A stretch of 64,000 bases of DNA, from the NCBI GenBank assembly GCA_049472395.1, contig JBLIRR010000035.1, positions 1-64,000 of the forward strand. The letters run 5' to 3'. The notes under the pieces were generated by a model. It saw only the letters and a program-made list of their open reading frames with translations, was not told the DNA's origin and ran no database searches. The position numbers and the translations under genes were made by a program. This DNA is from JBLIRR01 sp049472395 (GTDB taxonomy: Bacteria > SZUA-182 > DTGQ01 > JBLIRR01). How positions within the stretch are numbered: the first letter of the stretch is position 1; every line of letters starts with the position of its first letter. Positions 1-8,500 of this stretch are shown piece by piece.

Positions 1-71
1 AAATTGAAAAAGCTATATAAGGATAAATAATTAAATTATTAAATCAAGAAAATAATAATAGAGCTTTTTTA

Positions 72-262
72 TGATTTTATTACCTTTTTGATGTCCTGTG
101 AGTAAGCAAAGTCACCACAAGAAAGAGAATCCTGATCCTATATATGGTTAAAGCGAAATAAAAAAAATCCACGAGCTGAGCCTGCTTCCTTAACCCCTTA
201 TGTTCTTCTCCATTGTATCATTTATCAACCAAATTCAAATTATGAGGAGTTTTGGGGCATTA
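72..262. repeat. Dispersed repeat R2, copy A
   Basis: About 190 bases that recur at 9668-9865 and, more diverged, at 12310-12445. Shared landmarks, in order, are a segment reading TTCTTGATG or TTTTTGATG, then GTCACC..AAGAAA, CCTGATCCT, and a stretch ending near CATTTATCAACCA. No open frame is conserved between copies. Together with repeat R1 at 343-449 it accounts for most of the gene-free first 568 bases; 1-71 is AT-rich with nothing recognisable. Origin unknown; possibly the decayed end of a small transposon. Confidence 0.6.
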
Positions 263-342
263 TTTTTTTGCTATAGATAGAATATGAAAAGAACCTGACT
301 CAAGTGAATACCCCTATTTCTAAATTTCTATTATTCATTATT

Positions 343-449
343 CTTAAAGCGCTCATTTTGCCCTTAAAAATATCCCTTTAAGCTCTAAATAGAGGTTTTC
401 TTACTACATTTATCTTTAAATTTCAAGTAATTAGCATGGTCAGACCCCG
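343..449. repeat. Dispersed repeat R1, copy 1
   Basis: First of several copies of a roughly 110-base intergenic repeat. It opens with CTTAAAGCGC-CATTTTGCCC, continues through AAAAATACC and TAAGC, and closes with AAATTTCA..TAGTTAGC and a TGGTC..ACCCC motif. Other copies lie at 4764-4875, 11127-11270, 48193-48302, 61768-61880 and, partly, 9862-9895, 54900-54925 and 62700-62785. All are in the same orientation. It contains no conserved coding frame, so a non-autonomous mobile repeat is the simplest reading. Confidence 0.7.
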
Positions 450-568
450 CCCCACGATCCGCCCCAGTCGCCCTATCGCCCCAAGACCCCGAACGTGTAT
501 ATTTCTTCGTCTGACTCCTCTAAATCGCATAGCAGTAATTCTGCTTGTGTTGATGATATCCCTTATAT

Positions 569-2713
569 TTATAACACGCCATGTCTTATCGCCGCGTTGA
601 GATACTCTTCGTATAAACCCAAAAACGGTCTCGGTGGAATGCACTGATGATACGGCACCGACTCACCTGGCCTCATTATCCGGCCGCTATAATCACTTCT
701 GATGCTCTCGATGCATTTATCATAGCTTGCTCTTTTGTGAGACATTTCAAGCTTAAAGTATTTCTGAATGTGCCTCCTTGTCTCGATCGCCTTCACCGCA
801 GCATTCGTTCTCAATTTCGCAATTTCCCGCCTGGCTTCTTTCACCACCTGGCCAATACTATACAGGTCAATGAGTGGAACCCGCTTCTCCATCTGGTCCA
901 ATGTCCCGAACAACGGAGTTGCCACTTCATCCAGCGCGAAGTAATTATCAGTCGCATCAAATATTTTCAATCCATTTCGCGATAATCCTGAGATCCATCG
1001 TCCAGCTTCCGCACTGTCTAGTTCTCGCTTGAAGGCGAGTTCTGCAGGAGCTGATTCCTGAACCACCTGCCAATAGAGCATACTGTAACCAGACCTTAGG
1101 TAGAGGGCATCATCCCGACTGATCGGTAATTCTAACCTAAACTGCCTGGCCAATCCAGCGTCCTTTACGAATTGCTTTATTTTCTTCGGACTCAGATTTC
1201 TGGGGAGTTTAATGTCTTCAACAAAGAACGGCTTTGCTTCCTCGAAAACCTTTGAGCTTATATCTTTCTTGACGGCAGCCCCAATCGTCCTATTGAGGAC
1301 TTCTTCCCACTGAAGCGTGTATGATGATCTATAGATAATCTCCATCTGGGGCCAGATCTCCCGTGAAAAAATTTTGCGGAACTTAGCACGCTCGCTTGCA
1401 TTATGCTCTTTCCATTCGTAGGCACTGTATGACGCATCGAAAAGCCCAACGACACGTGGATCCTCGATGAAGCGATCAGCTTCGTTATTGAATTGTCCAA
1501 CATGCGGCTCCAAGTTCTTCCAGACTTCATCCCGTAGGTTGGGAATTCTCTCCTTAATTCCTCTCCAATCAAGATCTATCAGTCGGTTGTGGTATTGATT
1601 CACTCCTGCAGCCAGAACGTCGCCCCCGACTTGGGTAATAGCATTTACGAGGGTTAAAAACGAGCTGTTAATCGCTGCCGCAGCCTTGCTCTCTGCCTTA
1701 GCATCTTCGACGAGACCATCCAGTTCCTTCATGAGGTCCGTGAGCTTGTGATTCATATCGTGCCAGGAGTCCCTGACCCAGCCTGGGTAATGTTGGTAAA
1801 TATCCGCCTGGATGTCGTTCCAGACGTCTGAACGACTGGTATATTCCTTCTGCTCCTCCTTAGGCTCTTCAGGCTCGGAATCCCGTTGGACCCTTGTCGA
1901 AGATCCCTGCTGGTATGGCGAAAGAGTATCTATGGCATCGGCGTGGCGAATACTATGTCCCTGCTGTATTACATGGGTCAGTTCATGTGCTATGAGTTTT
2001 TGTCCGCTCAGGGAACCAGGATTGTACATCCCCTTATTGAAATAAATATTATTATCAAACGTAAAGGCTTTCGCATTTAGATTTTTATTCATTTCGGCCG
2101 CATTATCATCAGTATGAATAGTAACTCCCTGAAAATCAAATCCATACCTTGGTTCTAGCCTATTCCTGACATTTATTGGTAACGCATTGCCCTTTCCTTT
2201 TGAACCATTAATTTTTATCTCAAGCCATGATGTGATGTTTTCATTGTTATTCGCATTACCTCCTTTTTTTTCTTTAGTTTGGAGTTCCTCTTCTTTTTCT
2301 TCGTCCTTCCCCTGCTTTTGAAGGTCTATTGTGGTTTGAACAATTTCATCTTCCTCTTCTGTTTGTCTGTGTAATGTGTTCTGCGCAGCATAAGGTGTGG
2401 TTTGAATAAGCTCATCCTCCTCTTCTTCCTGTCGCCTGACCTGTGGTTCAGGTATACTCATCACCTGCTCCGCCCCCCGATCTGCTTCCTGTTCATACTT
2501 GTCATTCGGTTGACTGACTTTGAGCTTTGCCTGAACAAAGTCAGATTCAACCAATCTCTGAATCCCCTGGTTTCCAATAGCTCTGTGAAGAAACAAGTTA
2601 TTATCAAAAGATGAATGTATAGGTTGAGAGAAGGTAGGCTCCTGTGATTGAGACATGAAAAAGGCTCTTTCTGATTCAGGTATCTTTGCTCTTTGCCTGA
2701 TTTTCTCATTCAT
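569..2713 (-). CDS. eCIS cargo protein with shared leader and DUF4157 domain
   Basis: A 714-residue protein. Residues 1-105 are the leader shared with the loci ending at 5483, 8151, 9502, 14365 and 16435, containing RAIGNQGIQRL, a KYEQEADR motif and a Glu-rich run (EEEED), followed by a second acidic stretch at 118-143. Residues about 175-255 form a DUF4157 (eCIS core) domain with RLEPRYGFDF, an IHTD motif and zinc-type HELTH at 243-247. Residues about 280-714 are a largely helical, charged region I do not recognise; by analogy with other DUF4157 proteins it would be the toxic or effector part. The start is set by the conserved MNEK opening and an AGAGG ribosome site. Loading into the eCIS is inferred from family and proximity. 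Confidence 0.85.
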   Translation of the reverse strand: MNEKIRQRAKIPESERAFFMSQSQEPTFSQPIHSSFDNNLFLHRAIGNQGIQRLVESDFVQAKLKVSQPNDKYEQEADRGAEQVMSIPEPQVRRQEEEEDELIQTTPYAAQNTLHRQTEEEDEIVQTTIDLQKQGKDEEKEEELQTKEKKGGNANNNENITSWLEIKINGSKGKGNALPINVRNRLEPRYGFDFQGVTIHTDDNAAEMNKNLNAKAFTFDNNIYFNKGMYNPGSLSGQKLIAHELTHVIQQGHSIRHADAIDTLSPYQQGSSTRVQRDSEPEEPKEEQKEYTSRSDVWNDIQADIYQHYPGWVRDSWHDMNHKLTDLMKELDGLVEDAKAESKAAAAINSSFLTLVNAITQVGGDVLAAGVNQYHNRLIDLDWRGIKERIPNLRDEVWKNLEPHVGQFNNEADRFIEDPRVVGLFDASYSAYEWKEHNASERAKFRKIFSREIWPQMEIIYRSSYTLQWEEVLNRTIGAAVKKDISSKVFEEAKPFFVEDIKLPRNLSPKKIKQFVKDAGLARQFRLELPISRDDALYLRSGYSMLYWQVVQESAPAELAFKRELDSAEAGRWISGLSRNGLKIFDATDNYFALDEVATPLFGTLDQMEKRVPLIDLYSIGQVVKEARREIAKLRTNAAVKAIETRRHIQKYFKLEMSHKRASYDKCIESIRSDYSGRIMRPGESVPYHQCIPPRPFLGLYEEYLNAAIRHGVL

Positions 2714-2745
2714 GATTTTATTCCTCTTTTTGCCAGTTTAAACAT
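2710..2745 (-). CDS. 11-codon upstream reading frame overlapping the cargo start
   Basis: A mini-ORF reading MFKLAKRGIKS with its own AAAGAGGTGAT ribosome-site-like sequence. Its TGA overlaps the ATG of the cargo gene (ATGA overlap). Equivalent frames precede the leaders at 14365 and 16435. At 8151 the same peptide is fused in frame to a longer upstream ORF. It could couple translation, or it could merely be a by-product of a recently duplicated 5' region that also contains the downstream ribosome site. Translation is unproven. Confidence 0.35.
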   Translation of the reverse strand: MFKLAKRGIKS

Positions 2746-3039
2746 AATAATCACCTCTTTCATCTCTTATGTGTTTTCAGAGCCTCATTTGGACTCATAA
2801 TAATCTGACTTGATTGATTTAATCTCCTTCTCCTTCATTTACTTTGGCTTTCATAGTTAAGAAAAAGATGGTGTATTATTGGAGACTGTCCCCAATTACC
2901 AAATTACCATATTATTTTAACGTAACAAGCTACGGGGAATTAAACGATAAAAGAGATAGTAAAGCTTAAAATAAAAGACCCCATTGCTTTGATTCGAAAC
3001 ATTACTCCTCATTATTATTATTACAGTTTTTCATTGCTA
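2746..3039 (-). promoter_or_regulatory. Shared 5' region of leader-bearing cargo genes
   Basis: Upstream of the cargo start, about 100 bases match the regions upstream of 5483, 14365 and 16435, including GAAAACACATAAGAGATGAA on the minus strand and a GATTAAATCAATCAAGTCAG block. This implies a common promoter or untranslated leader duplicated with the gene. I could not place convincing -35/-10 or -24/-12 boxes. The remainder to 3039 is AT-rich and contains a partial CCCATTGCTTTG motif seen at the ends of repeat R3. Confidence 0.4.
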
Positions 3040-3831
3040 TTATGATTGATACTCTGGCACTTTATCGGGTAACTTATTCTTTTCAATATATTTTTTTATA
3101 CTCACTGCATCAAAAATAAATTGAGTATTTTCACCGGCAGATAGGACCTCGACATATTTATTTTTTACTTTTCCTTCCACCTGTAACCAGTAGTATGCAC
3201 GGGCCCTTTTCCAATAAAGGCTCTTATGGGCAGAAATATTATTAAAATCATCGATATTCCCCTGACCAATCCACCCTTTATAGGGATTCTTGGATGGATC
3301 TTGAAACATATGCTCTATTAAATTCTTCACTCTTTCAGCTCTTTTGCACGCTATCTTTCGCATATAACTATTTTTTTTACAAAAATCTTTAATAGTGGTA
3401 TAGCCCTTAAAGGTTTTCTTTTTTTGTAAAAGAGAATCTTCACCATAGGTGTGATCACCTAAAATAAAAAGCCAAATTTTATACCAGATGTGCTTTCCGG
3501 AATATGCTGCTGATCCTTCTAATCCTTTGATTCCCCCTGTTTTTTTAATGCGATGATAATATATCCACCGAATGCTCTCTTCTTGCCCTGGATAGGACTC
3601 GGCCAATGTTGTCGCGGTAATCTTTCGCTTTAAATCTTCGGTTATATATGATGCTGCACTTTCCGAACCTTCTTTTACTCTTGTTTTTATTAGTTCTTTC
3701 TCTTCAGGGTATAGTTCTCCGGAAAAGCTTTGTCCAAAAGATAATTTCAAATAGAGTATGATTATGATGAATGTTACAAATAAATACCATATTCTTATTT
3801 TAATTATACTTTTACTCATCCTTAAAAGCAC
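3040..3831 (-). CDS. Exported protein, possibly SleB-like cell-wall hydrolase
   Basis: A 263-residue protein with a short basic N-terminus and a hydrophobic segment (about residues 13-33, WYLFVTFIIIILYLKLSFG) that looks like an uncleaved anchor or signal peptide, so it is probably exported. The following part contains TLAESYPGQEESI and a later YHRIKKTGG, reminiscent of the catalytic start of SleB-type hydrolases (AEA..x..G..A....NR). The C-terminal half is aromatic and includes NPYKGWIGQGN and RARAYYWLQ. It stands alone between a cargo gene and a toxin-antitoxin pair. Two starts five codons apart are possible. The hydrolase assignment is a weak resemblance, not a firm domain call. Confidence 0.5.
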   Translation of the reverse strand: MLLRMSKSIIKIRIWYLFVTFIIIILYLKLSFGQSFSGELYPEEKELIKTRVKEGSESAASYITEDLKRKITATTLAESYPGQEESIRWIYYHRIKKTGGIKGLEGSAAYSGKHIWYKIWLFILGDHTYGEDSLLQKKKTFKGYTTIKDFCKKNSYMRKIACKRAERVKNLIEHMFQDPSKNPYKGWIGQGNIDDFNNISAHKSLYWKRARAYYWLQVEGKVKNKYVEVLSAGENTQFIFDAVSIKKYIEKNKLPDKVPEYQS

Positions 3832-3997
3832 CTTAAATTGCTATTGTGCGAAAAAAACTTAGGGAATACGATAATAAGCAATATTATGAAAAAGCGATGG
3901 TGAAAACCTTATAATAAAAGGCCTGATCCCACTGCTTCACGTCTTGCCTTTTTTTAAAAAATATGTATAATTGAAATATACATATTAGAAAGGTATT

Positions 3998-4273
3998 ATG
4001 AAAGCTTCAATAGTTGATTTAAGATATAAAATGAACGAAATATTAAAAGCTCTTGAACATCATGAAACAGTCCAGATTCTTTATCATGGAAAGATAAAAG
4101 GGATAATTACTCATCCCCATAACAATGGAAACAAGAAAGTTAAAGAGCATCCTTTTTTTGGAATGGCTAATAAAGATGAAACGTCCGTATCTGAAATTAT
4201 GGATGAACTAAGGGGACCAAGGCATCATGATATGTGGTACGGACATCTTTATATGGATACAAAGAGGAAATAA
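3998..4273 (+). CDS. Antitoxin of VapBC-type pair
   Basis: A 91-residue Phd/VapB-like protein. The opening (KASIVDLRYKMNEILKALE) followed by a VQILYHGKIKGII strand matches small antitoxins that bind DNA through the N-terminus and wrap the toxin with a C-terminal tail. The tail has the common MDELRG element. It overlaps the following PIN-domain gene by 47 bases, typical of translationally coupled toxin-antitoxin operons. An AAAGG sequence lies just upstream of the start. Expected role: neutralise the downstream nuclease and repress the operon. Confidence 0.75.
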   Translation: MKASIVDLRYKMNEILKALEHHETVQILYHGKIKGIITHPHNNGNKKVKEHPFFGMANKDETSVSEIMDELRGPRHHDMWYGHLYMDTKRK

Positions 4274-4604
4274 AAAAGCTGCAGATATAATTGATAAGAT
4301 AGATAGACGGTTTCTATCCATTCGCACTTATATGGAACTTCTTCAATGTGCCAAAAATCGAAAGCAGCATGATTATATAAAAGACTTTTTATCTGCTTTT
4401 AATTTTACAGTTCTTCCGTTGACAGAAAATATTGGACATCGAGCTTTAATATATATTGAAGAATATACCCTTTCTACATATTTGAGGGCTGGAGATGCAA
4501 TAATCGCCTCTACAGCAGTGGAAAATAATTTGATTTTATTTACAAGCAATATTAAGCATTTTAAATCTATAAAGGATTTAAAAATCAAAGCTTTTAAACC
4601 TTAG
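4227..4604 (+). CDS. VapC-family PIN-domain toxin
   Basis: A 125-residue PIN-domain ribonuclease. The acidic residues expected for metal binding are visible: Asp6 in ICGTDIFIW, Glu37 in TYMELLQ, and the GDAIIAS motif near residue 90 followed by LFTSNIKHF. Length and order match VapC toxins, which cleave tRNA or rRNA. It pairs with the overlapping antitoxin. No disruption is visible, so it is probably functional. Confidence 0.8.
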   Translation: MICGTDIFIWIQRGNKKAADIIDKIDRRFLSIRTYMELLQCAKNRKQHDYIKDFLSAFNFTVLPLTENIGHRALIYIEEYTLSTYLRAGDAIIASTAVENNLILFTSNIKHFKSIKDLKIKAFKP

Positions 4605-4763
4605 TTTAAATGGAAATGGGATCAAAATTGATAGGACTCCCACATTTATGTTTATGTCGGTTATAGAAAAAGTCTTATCCTCAGAAGATAAGTAAATATA
4701 GATGCATATAAAAATGAGAATGTGTACAACCCTAAAATAAGTACCTGGCCTCACTATATAATT

Positions 4764-4875
4764 CTTAAAGCTCCCATTTTGCCCCTAAAAATACCTTTGT
4801 AAGCCATAAATTTGGACTATTATTTAGAATTTCTTATTAAATTTCATCTAGTTAGCGTGGTCCGAGCCCAATTCC
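4764..4875. repeat. Dispersed repeat R1, copy 2
   Basis: Nearly full copy of R1, from CTTAAAGCTCCCATTTTGCC to TAGTTAGCGTGGTCCGAGCC. It sits downstream of the vapC gene in the otherwise gene-free stretch 4605-5099. The 4605-4763 part shows nothing recognisable. Confidence 0.7.
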
Positions 4876-4879
4876 AAAT

Positions 4880-5062
4880 CATAAAGTAGGAGCATGTGAA
4901 GCCTGTCTAGCCACTATCATATGGTTGGAAGTATTTTATATCTCTGCTATAAGCGTGACAGAGCAAAGTGACGTAAAGGACGTGTGATGTCTTGTGGGAA
5001 TTGCCGTTACAAGACTTAAGCCGAGCACGGAGGGTGACATTACCATAGACAGATGGGCTTAA
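4880..5062. other. Gene-free segment with strong potential RNA structure
   Basis: This stretch has no coding frame but has exact inverted repeats: GTCTTGT/ACAAGAC around a 12-base loop, and ACTTAAGCC/GGCTTAAGT around about 35 bases. It differs in base composition from its AT-rich surroundings. It might be the remnant of a structured RNA such as part of a group II intron, but I do not see the diagnostic domain V, so the identity is open. Confidence 0.3.
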
Positions 5063-5099
5063 GTGGGTGCCTCTTTGTATAATTTGTCAACAAAGTCCC

Positions 5100-5483
5100 C
5101 TAATTTCCTATTTGAAGCTCCTCCTCTTCTTCCTCCTGCCGCTGTATCTGTGAGCTTTCCGTCAGCTTAGTTTGGACCAGTTCTTCCTCCTCCTCTTCCT
5201 GCCGCTGCACCTGTGGCTCTGGCATCTGTATCACTTGCTCCGCCACCCGATCGGCTTCCTGTTCGTACTTGTCATGAGGTTGACTAACTTTGAGCTTTGC
5301 CTGAAAAAAATCAGATTCAGCCAATCTCTGAATCCCCTGGTTTCCAATAGCTCTCTGAAGAAACACGTTGTGATCAAAAGGTGAATGTATAGGTTGGGTG
5401 AAGTGAGGCTCCTGTAACCGGGACCTTAAAAAAGCTCCTTCTGATTCGTGTGTTTTTGTCCTTTGCCTGATTTTTTCATTCAT
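5100..5483 (-). pseudogene. Truncated cargo gene: leader only
   Basis: A 127-residue frame that consists only of the shared leader (MNEKIRQ opening, RAIGNQGIQRL, KYEQEADRVAEQV) and two Glu-rich runs, then stops. No DUF4157 or effector domain follows. The sequence after its stop, TTTGTATAATTTGTCAACAA read on the plus strand at about 5076, is also found at about 16938, suggesting a recombination or deletion junction removed the rest. It still has a good GGAGG ribosome site, so a free leader peptide could be made. I treat it as a remnant. Confidence 0.65.
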
Positions 5484-5699
5484 AATTTTAATCCTCCTTT
5501 TGTAATGTTAATATAATAATTATCTCTTTCATCTTTTATGCGTTTCCGAGTTTAATTTAGGCCTATAATTTTCCAAACTACTATCTTGCCTCTATCATTA
5601 AAAAGATAATCAGTGGAGAAATACCCTTCATGCGCAAGATATGATCCTGAGAGGTAGAATATAAGGAAAGGCTCTTCTTAGCTCGATAAATTATTTCTG

Positions 5700-5905
5700 A
5701 TTCTGAAAGAATCTTTTCAAGTCACAGGGAGGGATAGCAATCTTCTCTTCTTCCATGGTAATAGGATTAAGGAGGGGTTAATGTTCTCATAGGCTGAAAT
5801 TGAGGGGTGAAGGTAACCGCTTGCTCCTCTGAGAGCTCCTCCATTTCTGAAATTGTAGGATTCGCTTTGCTCTGGCTATCATCACACTCAAGGACAAAAA
5901 TATAA
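5700..5905 (-). pseudogene. Decayed copy of the 117-residue fibre-cassette gene
   Basis: Read on the minus strand, one frame gives YYIFVLECDDSQSKA and EELSEEQA, and after a frame change IPPCDLKRFF. These match the intact gene at 22950-23303 (YQLFVVECDDTQNR, SELSEEEA, LPACDLKKFL). Stops and a frameshift make it non-functional. Nothing else is recognisable in 5484-6108 apart from the shared 5' region just upstream of 5483. Confidence 0.55.
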
Positions 5906-6108
5906 TAATCATTTCGATAAACCTATAACCTCCTTCATTAGAAACCTTATTCTCGTTCTTCTCCCCAGGTGTTTTGGTTAATATTTTCGGTCTTGTCAAC
6001 ATTAGTTCTCTTCTAAGTTTAACTCCTGCACAATTTCAACTCATTAAAAAATGTACCATGCCACTTCAATGCCTAACCTCAGTTTTCTAAAATTTAGTCT
6101 TTGATCTC

Positions 6109-8151
6109 TTAATAAAATTCTTGTCGAGGCGCTTGAGGACCAAATGCACCCATTGATCGCCCTTCATCAACACCTTTGACTTTGACGACGATTGTCGCAT
6201 TCCCTTTAGTTAGGGTAAATGTTTGGCCTTTTGGTCTTACTGGTCTTAAATCTGCTGTAAATGTTTCAATAAGATCATCTGAAGAAATTGGATCTTCGTC
6301 ATATAATTCCAATGTTATACTCTTTAGAGATTTATAATCAAGTGTAGTGATGATCTCATTCCAGATTGGCTTTGTTGAGTCGTCTATTGTGCTTGTTTGT
6401 CCACTGCCACCAAAGAATCCTGCTGAAAACTTTACATAGGAATCAGGTGTATCCCAAGAATCATCTACTAAGGTTCCCTTGACGATAATTACATCGAATA
6501 GACCTTCAATCTGTCCTGCGCGTGTAAAGCCGGCTACAGGTTTCAGACCGGGTGTGCGTTCTATACTGCCGGGGCTATATAATTCTTCGGTAGTAGCCGA
6601 TTCTAATTCATTTAGTTTCTGTTTTAGTATCGATAATTGCTTTTCCGATTTACTTGTATCTGTTCCTTCTGCTTTTTGTGTTTGAATACTCAACTCTAAA
6701 AATCCAATAAGTTCCTTTACTCTGCTTTTAGTAAATTGAAATTCATTCGGTGGTAATACCGGTGAACCTGCTTCATATAATATACGCCATACTAATTCTG
6801 AACAATATAGCACAAACTTATCATTATCAATCTTAAACTCGTAATCAAATAAAGTGTGCTGTGTATGATAAAAACTAATTAAATCATTTATTTTTGATCG
6901 AATTTTGCTTCTTAAACCTTCTATTCTAAGCACAAGCCCTTGCACAATTTTTTCACTGTGCTGGTCACTAAAGAATTCTTCAAAAGGAATGAGAATTGTT
7001 GATTCCTCACGATCTCCTGATTCTCCTGTTTTTTTGAAGCTTGGATAAGAATCAAGTACCCAAACCCTACTATTTTTCACCTGAATAATCCCTGAATGTG
7101 AATAGTTACTATCTGTAATTTTAGCTAAACCCTGGGAATCTTCAGCACTCATTAAACGTAAGACAATATCACCTGTTTTAAATATATTCAAAAAACCTGC
7201 TTTTGTAGATAATCTTGCTAGCTCCTCTTCAGTTAGATTATATATTTTTTTTAATTTATTATATCTGGATAGATACGCTCCCATATAGATTCTTTTTGAA
7301 TTAATAACCTGGGATTCGGCAAATGCTTGTTCCCGAGCAATAACTCTGCCATCTGGTGTATCATAATAACCATCATTCCGTTCTTTATATCCTCGTGCCA
7401 TCTTTTTCTGATCTGAAGGAGTTATACTTTCTCCTTCTTCTATACTCACTTCCTGAGTATCATCCGAGAGGGTATCGTCATCTTCGCCCTTTTTTAAATT
7501 TATACGGTCTTTACTGCCTTGTTGTACCACATGTGTCAACTCATGTGCCAACAGTGTTCGTCCCTGGGGTGTGTCAGGGACGAATTGACCGTTGCCAAAC
7601 ACTATATCTCTTCCTATTGTAAAGGCTTTTGCATTCAATAACTCTGCTGTTGCAGCCGCCTTTGCATTCGTATGCAATCGAACCTGGTCGAACTCATATC
7701 CAAATCGCGGCTCGAAATAATTTCGGGTGGATTCAGTTAGTGACTGACCTGTGCCCTTCACGGACTCGATGCGGGATGCAATGTTCGGGTTGAGTCCCCG
7801 TTTTCGGCTCGGTTCGCCCTTGGTTTGAAACAGTTTCTCTTCTTTTTTCTTTTCTTCCTCCTCTGACTGTTGTTGTATTTGCGGTACAGGCATCCTCTTC
7901 ACCTGCCCTGTTATTCTGTCTGCTTCCTGTTCATATCGATCATTAGGTTGACTGACTTTGATCTTTGCCTGAATAAGATCAGATTCAACCAATCTCTGAA
8001 TCCCTTGGTTACCAATAGCTCTCTGAAGAAACAAGTTGTGATCAAAAGGTGAATATATAGGTTGAGAGAAGGTAGGTTCCTGTGATCGAGACATTAAAAA
8101 GGCTCCTTCTGATTCAGGTGTTTTTGCTTTTTGTCTCATTTTCTCATTCAT
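6109..8151 (-). CDS. eCIS cargo: leader, DUF4157, papain-like and C2-like domains
   Basis: A 680-residue multidomain protein. The shared leader covers 1-110. DUF4157 covers about 133-213 with YFEPRFGYEF and HELTH at 203-207. Residues about 315-460 look like a YiiX/NlpC-type permuted papain-fold hydrolase: TGDIVLRL, SHSG with His352, and LYCSELVW with Cys450 as likely nucleophile. Residues 548-655 resemble a C2 domain, with a DVIIVKG strand, acidic loops at D567/D570 (WDTPDSYVKF) and YDEDPISSDD, as expected for calcium or phospholipid binding. The architecture fits an injected enzyme that attacks a lipid or amide bond at a membrane; substrate unknown. The start is the conserved MNEK opening. 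Confidence 0.8.
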   Translation of the reverse strand: MNEKMRQKAKTPESEGAFLMSRSQEPTFSQPIYSPFDHNLFLQRAIGNQGIQRLVESDLIQAKIKVSQPNDRYEQEADRITGQVKRMPVPQIQQQSEEEEKKKEEKLFQTKGEPSRKRGLNPNIASRIESVKGTGQSLTESTRNYFEPRFGYEFDQVRLHTNAKAAATAELLNAKAFTIGRDIVFGNGQFVPDTPQGRTLLAHELTHVVQQGSKDRINLKKGEDDDTLSDDTQEVSIEEGESITPSDQKKMARGYKERNDGYYDTPDGRVIAREQAFAESQVINSKRIYMGAYLSRYNKLKKIYNLTEEELARLSTKAGFLNIFKTGDIVLRLMSAEDSQGLAKITDSNYSHSGIIQVKNSRVWVLDSYPSFKKTGESGDREESTILIPFEEFFSDQHSEKIVQGLVLRIEGLRSKIRSKINDLISFYHTQHTLFDYEFKIDNDKFVLYCSELVWRILYEAGSPVLPPNEFQFTKSRVKELIGFLELSIQTQKAEGTDTSKSEKQLSILKQKLNELESATTEELYSPGSIERTPGLKPVAGFTRAGQIEGLFDVIIVKGTLVDDSWDTPDSYVKFSAGFFGGSGQTSTIDDSTKPIWNEIITTLDYKSLKSITLELYDEDPISSDDLIETFTADLRPVRPKGQTFTLTKGNATIVVKVKGVDEGRSMGAFGPQAPRQEFY

Positions 8152-8435
8152 GATTTTATTCCTCTTTTTGCCAGTTTTAATATAATAATCACCTCTCGTT
8201 TAGAGATACACCTGTTCAAAAGGAGATTACCATCGTTAATCGGTTTGCCTTGAGAACATACTTGAAAAATATTTTTATTATTATATAAAAAAGGGGGAGA
8301 GGAATGGATTGATTTAGAAAGCTCATTTAAACTATGGTTATCCCTTATAAAGATCAGCAAACATGTGGAATTACATAACACAGCAATAAGCAATATTACT
8401 AATAAATTACCTTTATTATGTTTCATTTTATACAT
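8148..8435 (-). CDS. Small membrane-anchored protein overlapping a cargo start
   Basis: A 95-residue frame with one hydrophobic N-terminal segment (about residues 10-30, LLVILLIAVLCNSTCLLIF). Its last residues LKLAKRGIKS are the mini-ORF found before other cargo genes, and its TGA overlaps the ATG at 8151. Its middle (KNIFQVCSQGKPINDG, LLLNRCISK) can be recovered in degraded form at 14775-15030 and 16685-16935. So this is either an intact member of a small family decayed elsewhere, or a repeat that happens to be open here. The function is unknown. Confidence 0.4.
   Translation of the reverse strand: MYKMKHNKGNLLVILLIAVLCNSTCLLIFIRDNHSLNELSKSIHSSPPFLYNNKNIFQVCSQGKPINDGNLLLNRCISKREVIIILKLAKRGIKS
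8195..8415. repeat. Repeat R3, copy A
   Basis: About 220 bases shared with 14775-15030 and 16685-16935. Landmarks are GAGATACACCTGTTCAAAAG, AATATTTTTATT, GGGGAGAGGAATG and GTGGAAT-ACAT. This copy keeps an open frame; the other two are interrupted. Each copy lies upstream of, or between, leader-bearing cargo genes. Confidence 0.65.
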
Positions 8436-8500
8436 CAGATAGAGTTGACAGGTTTACTCGCCTAATTCATTAATCAAAGCCGGATCTGTTACTATTTCTG

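Noticed and set aside
423..644. 73-residue minus-strand frame overlapping the end of the first cargo gene
   Set aside because: It overlaps the cargo gene in another frame and its Arg/Ile-rich sequence looks like a shadow with no ribosome site.
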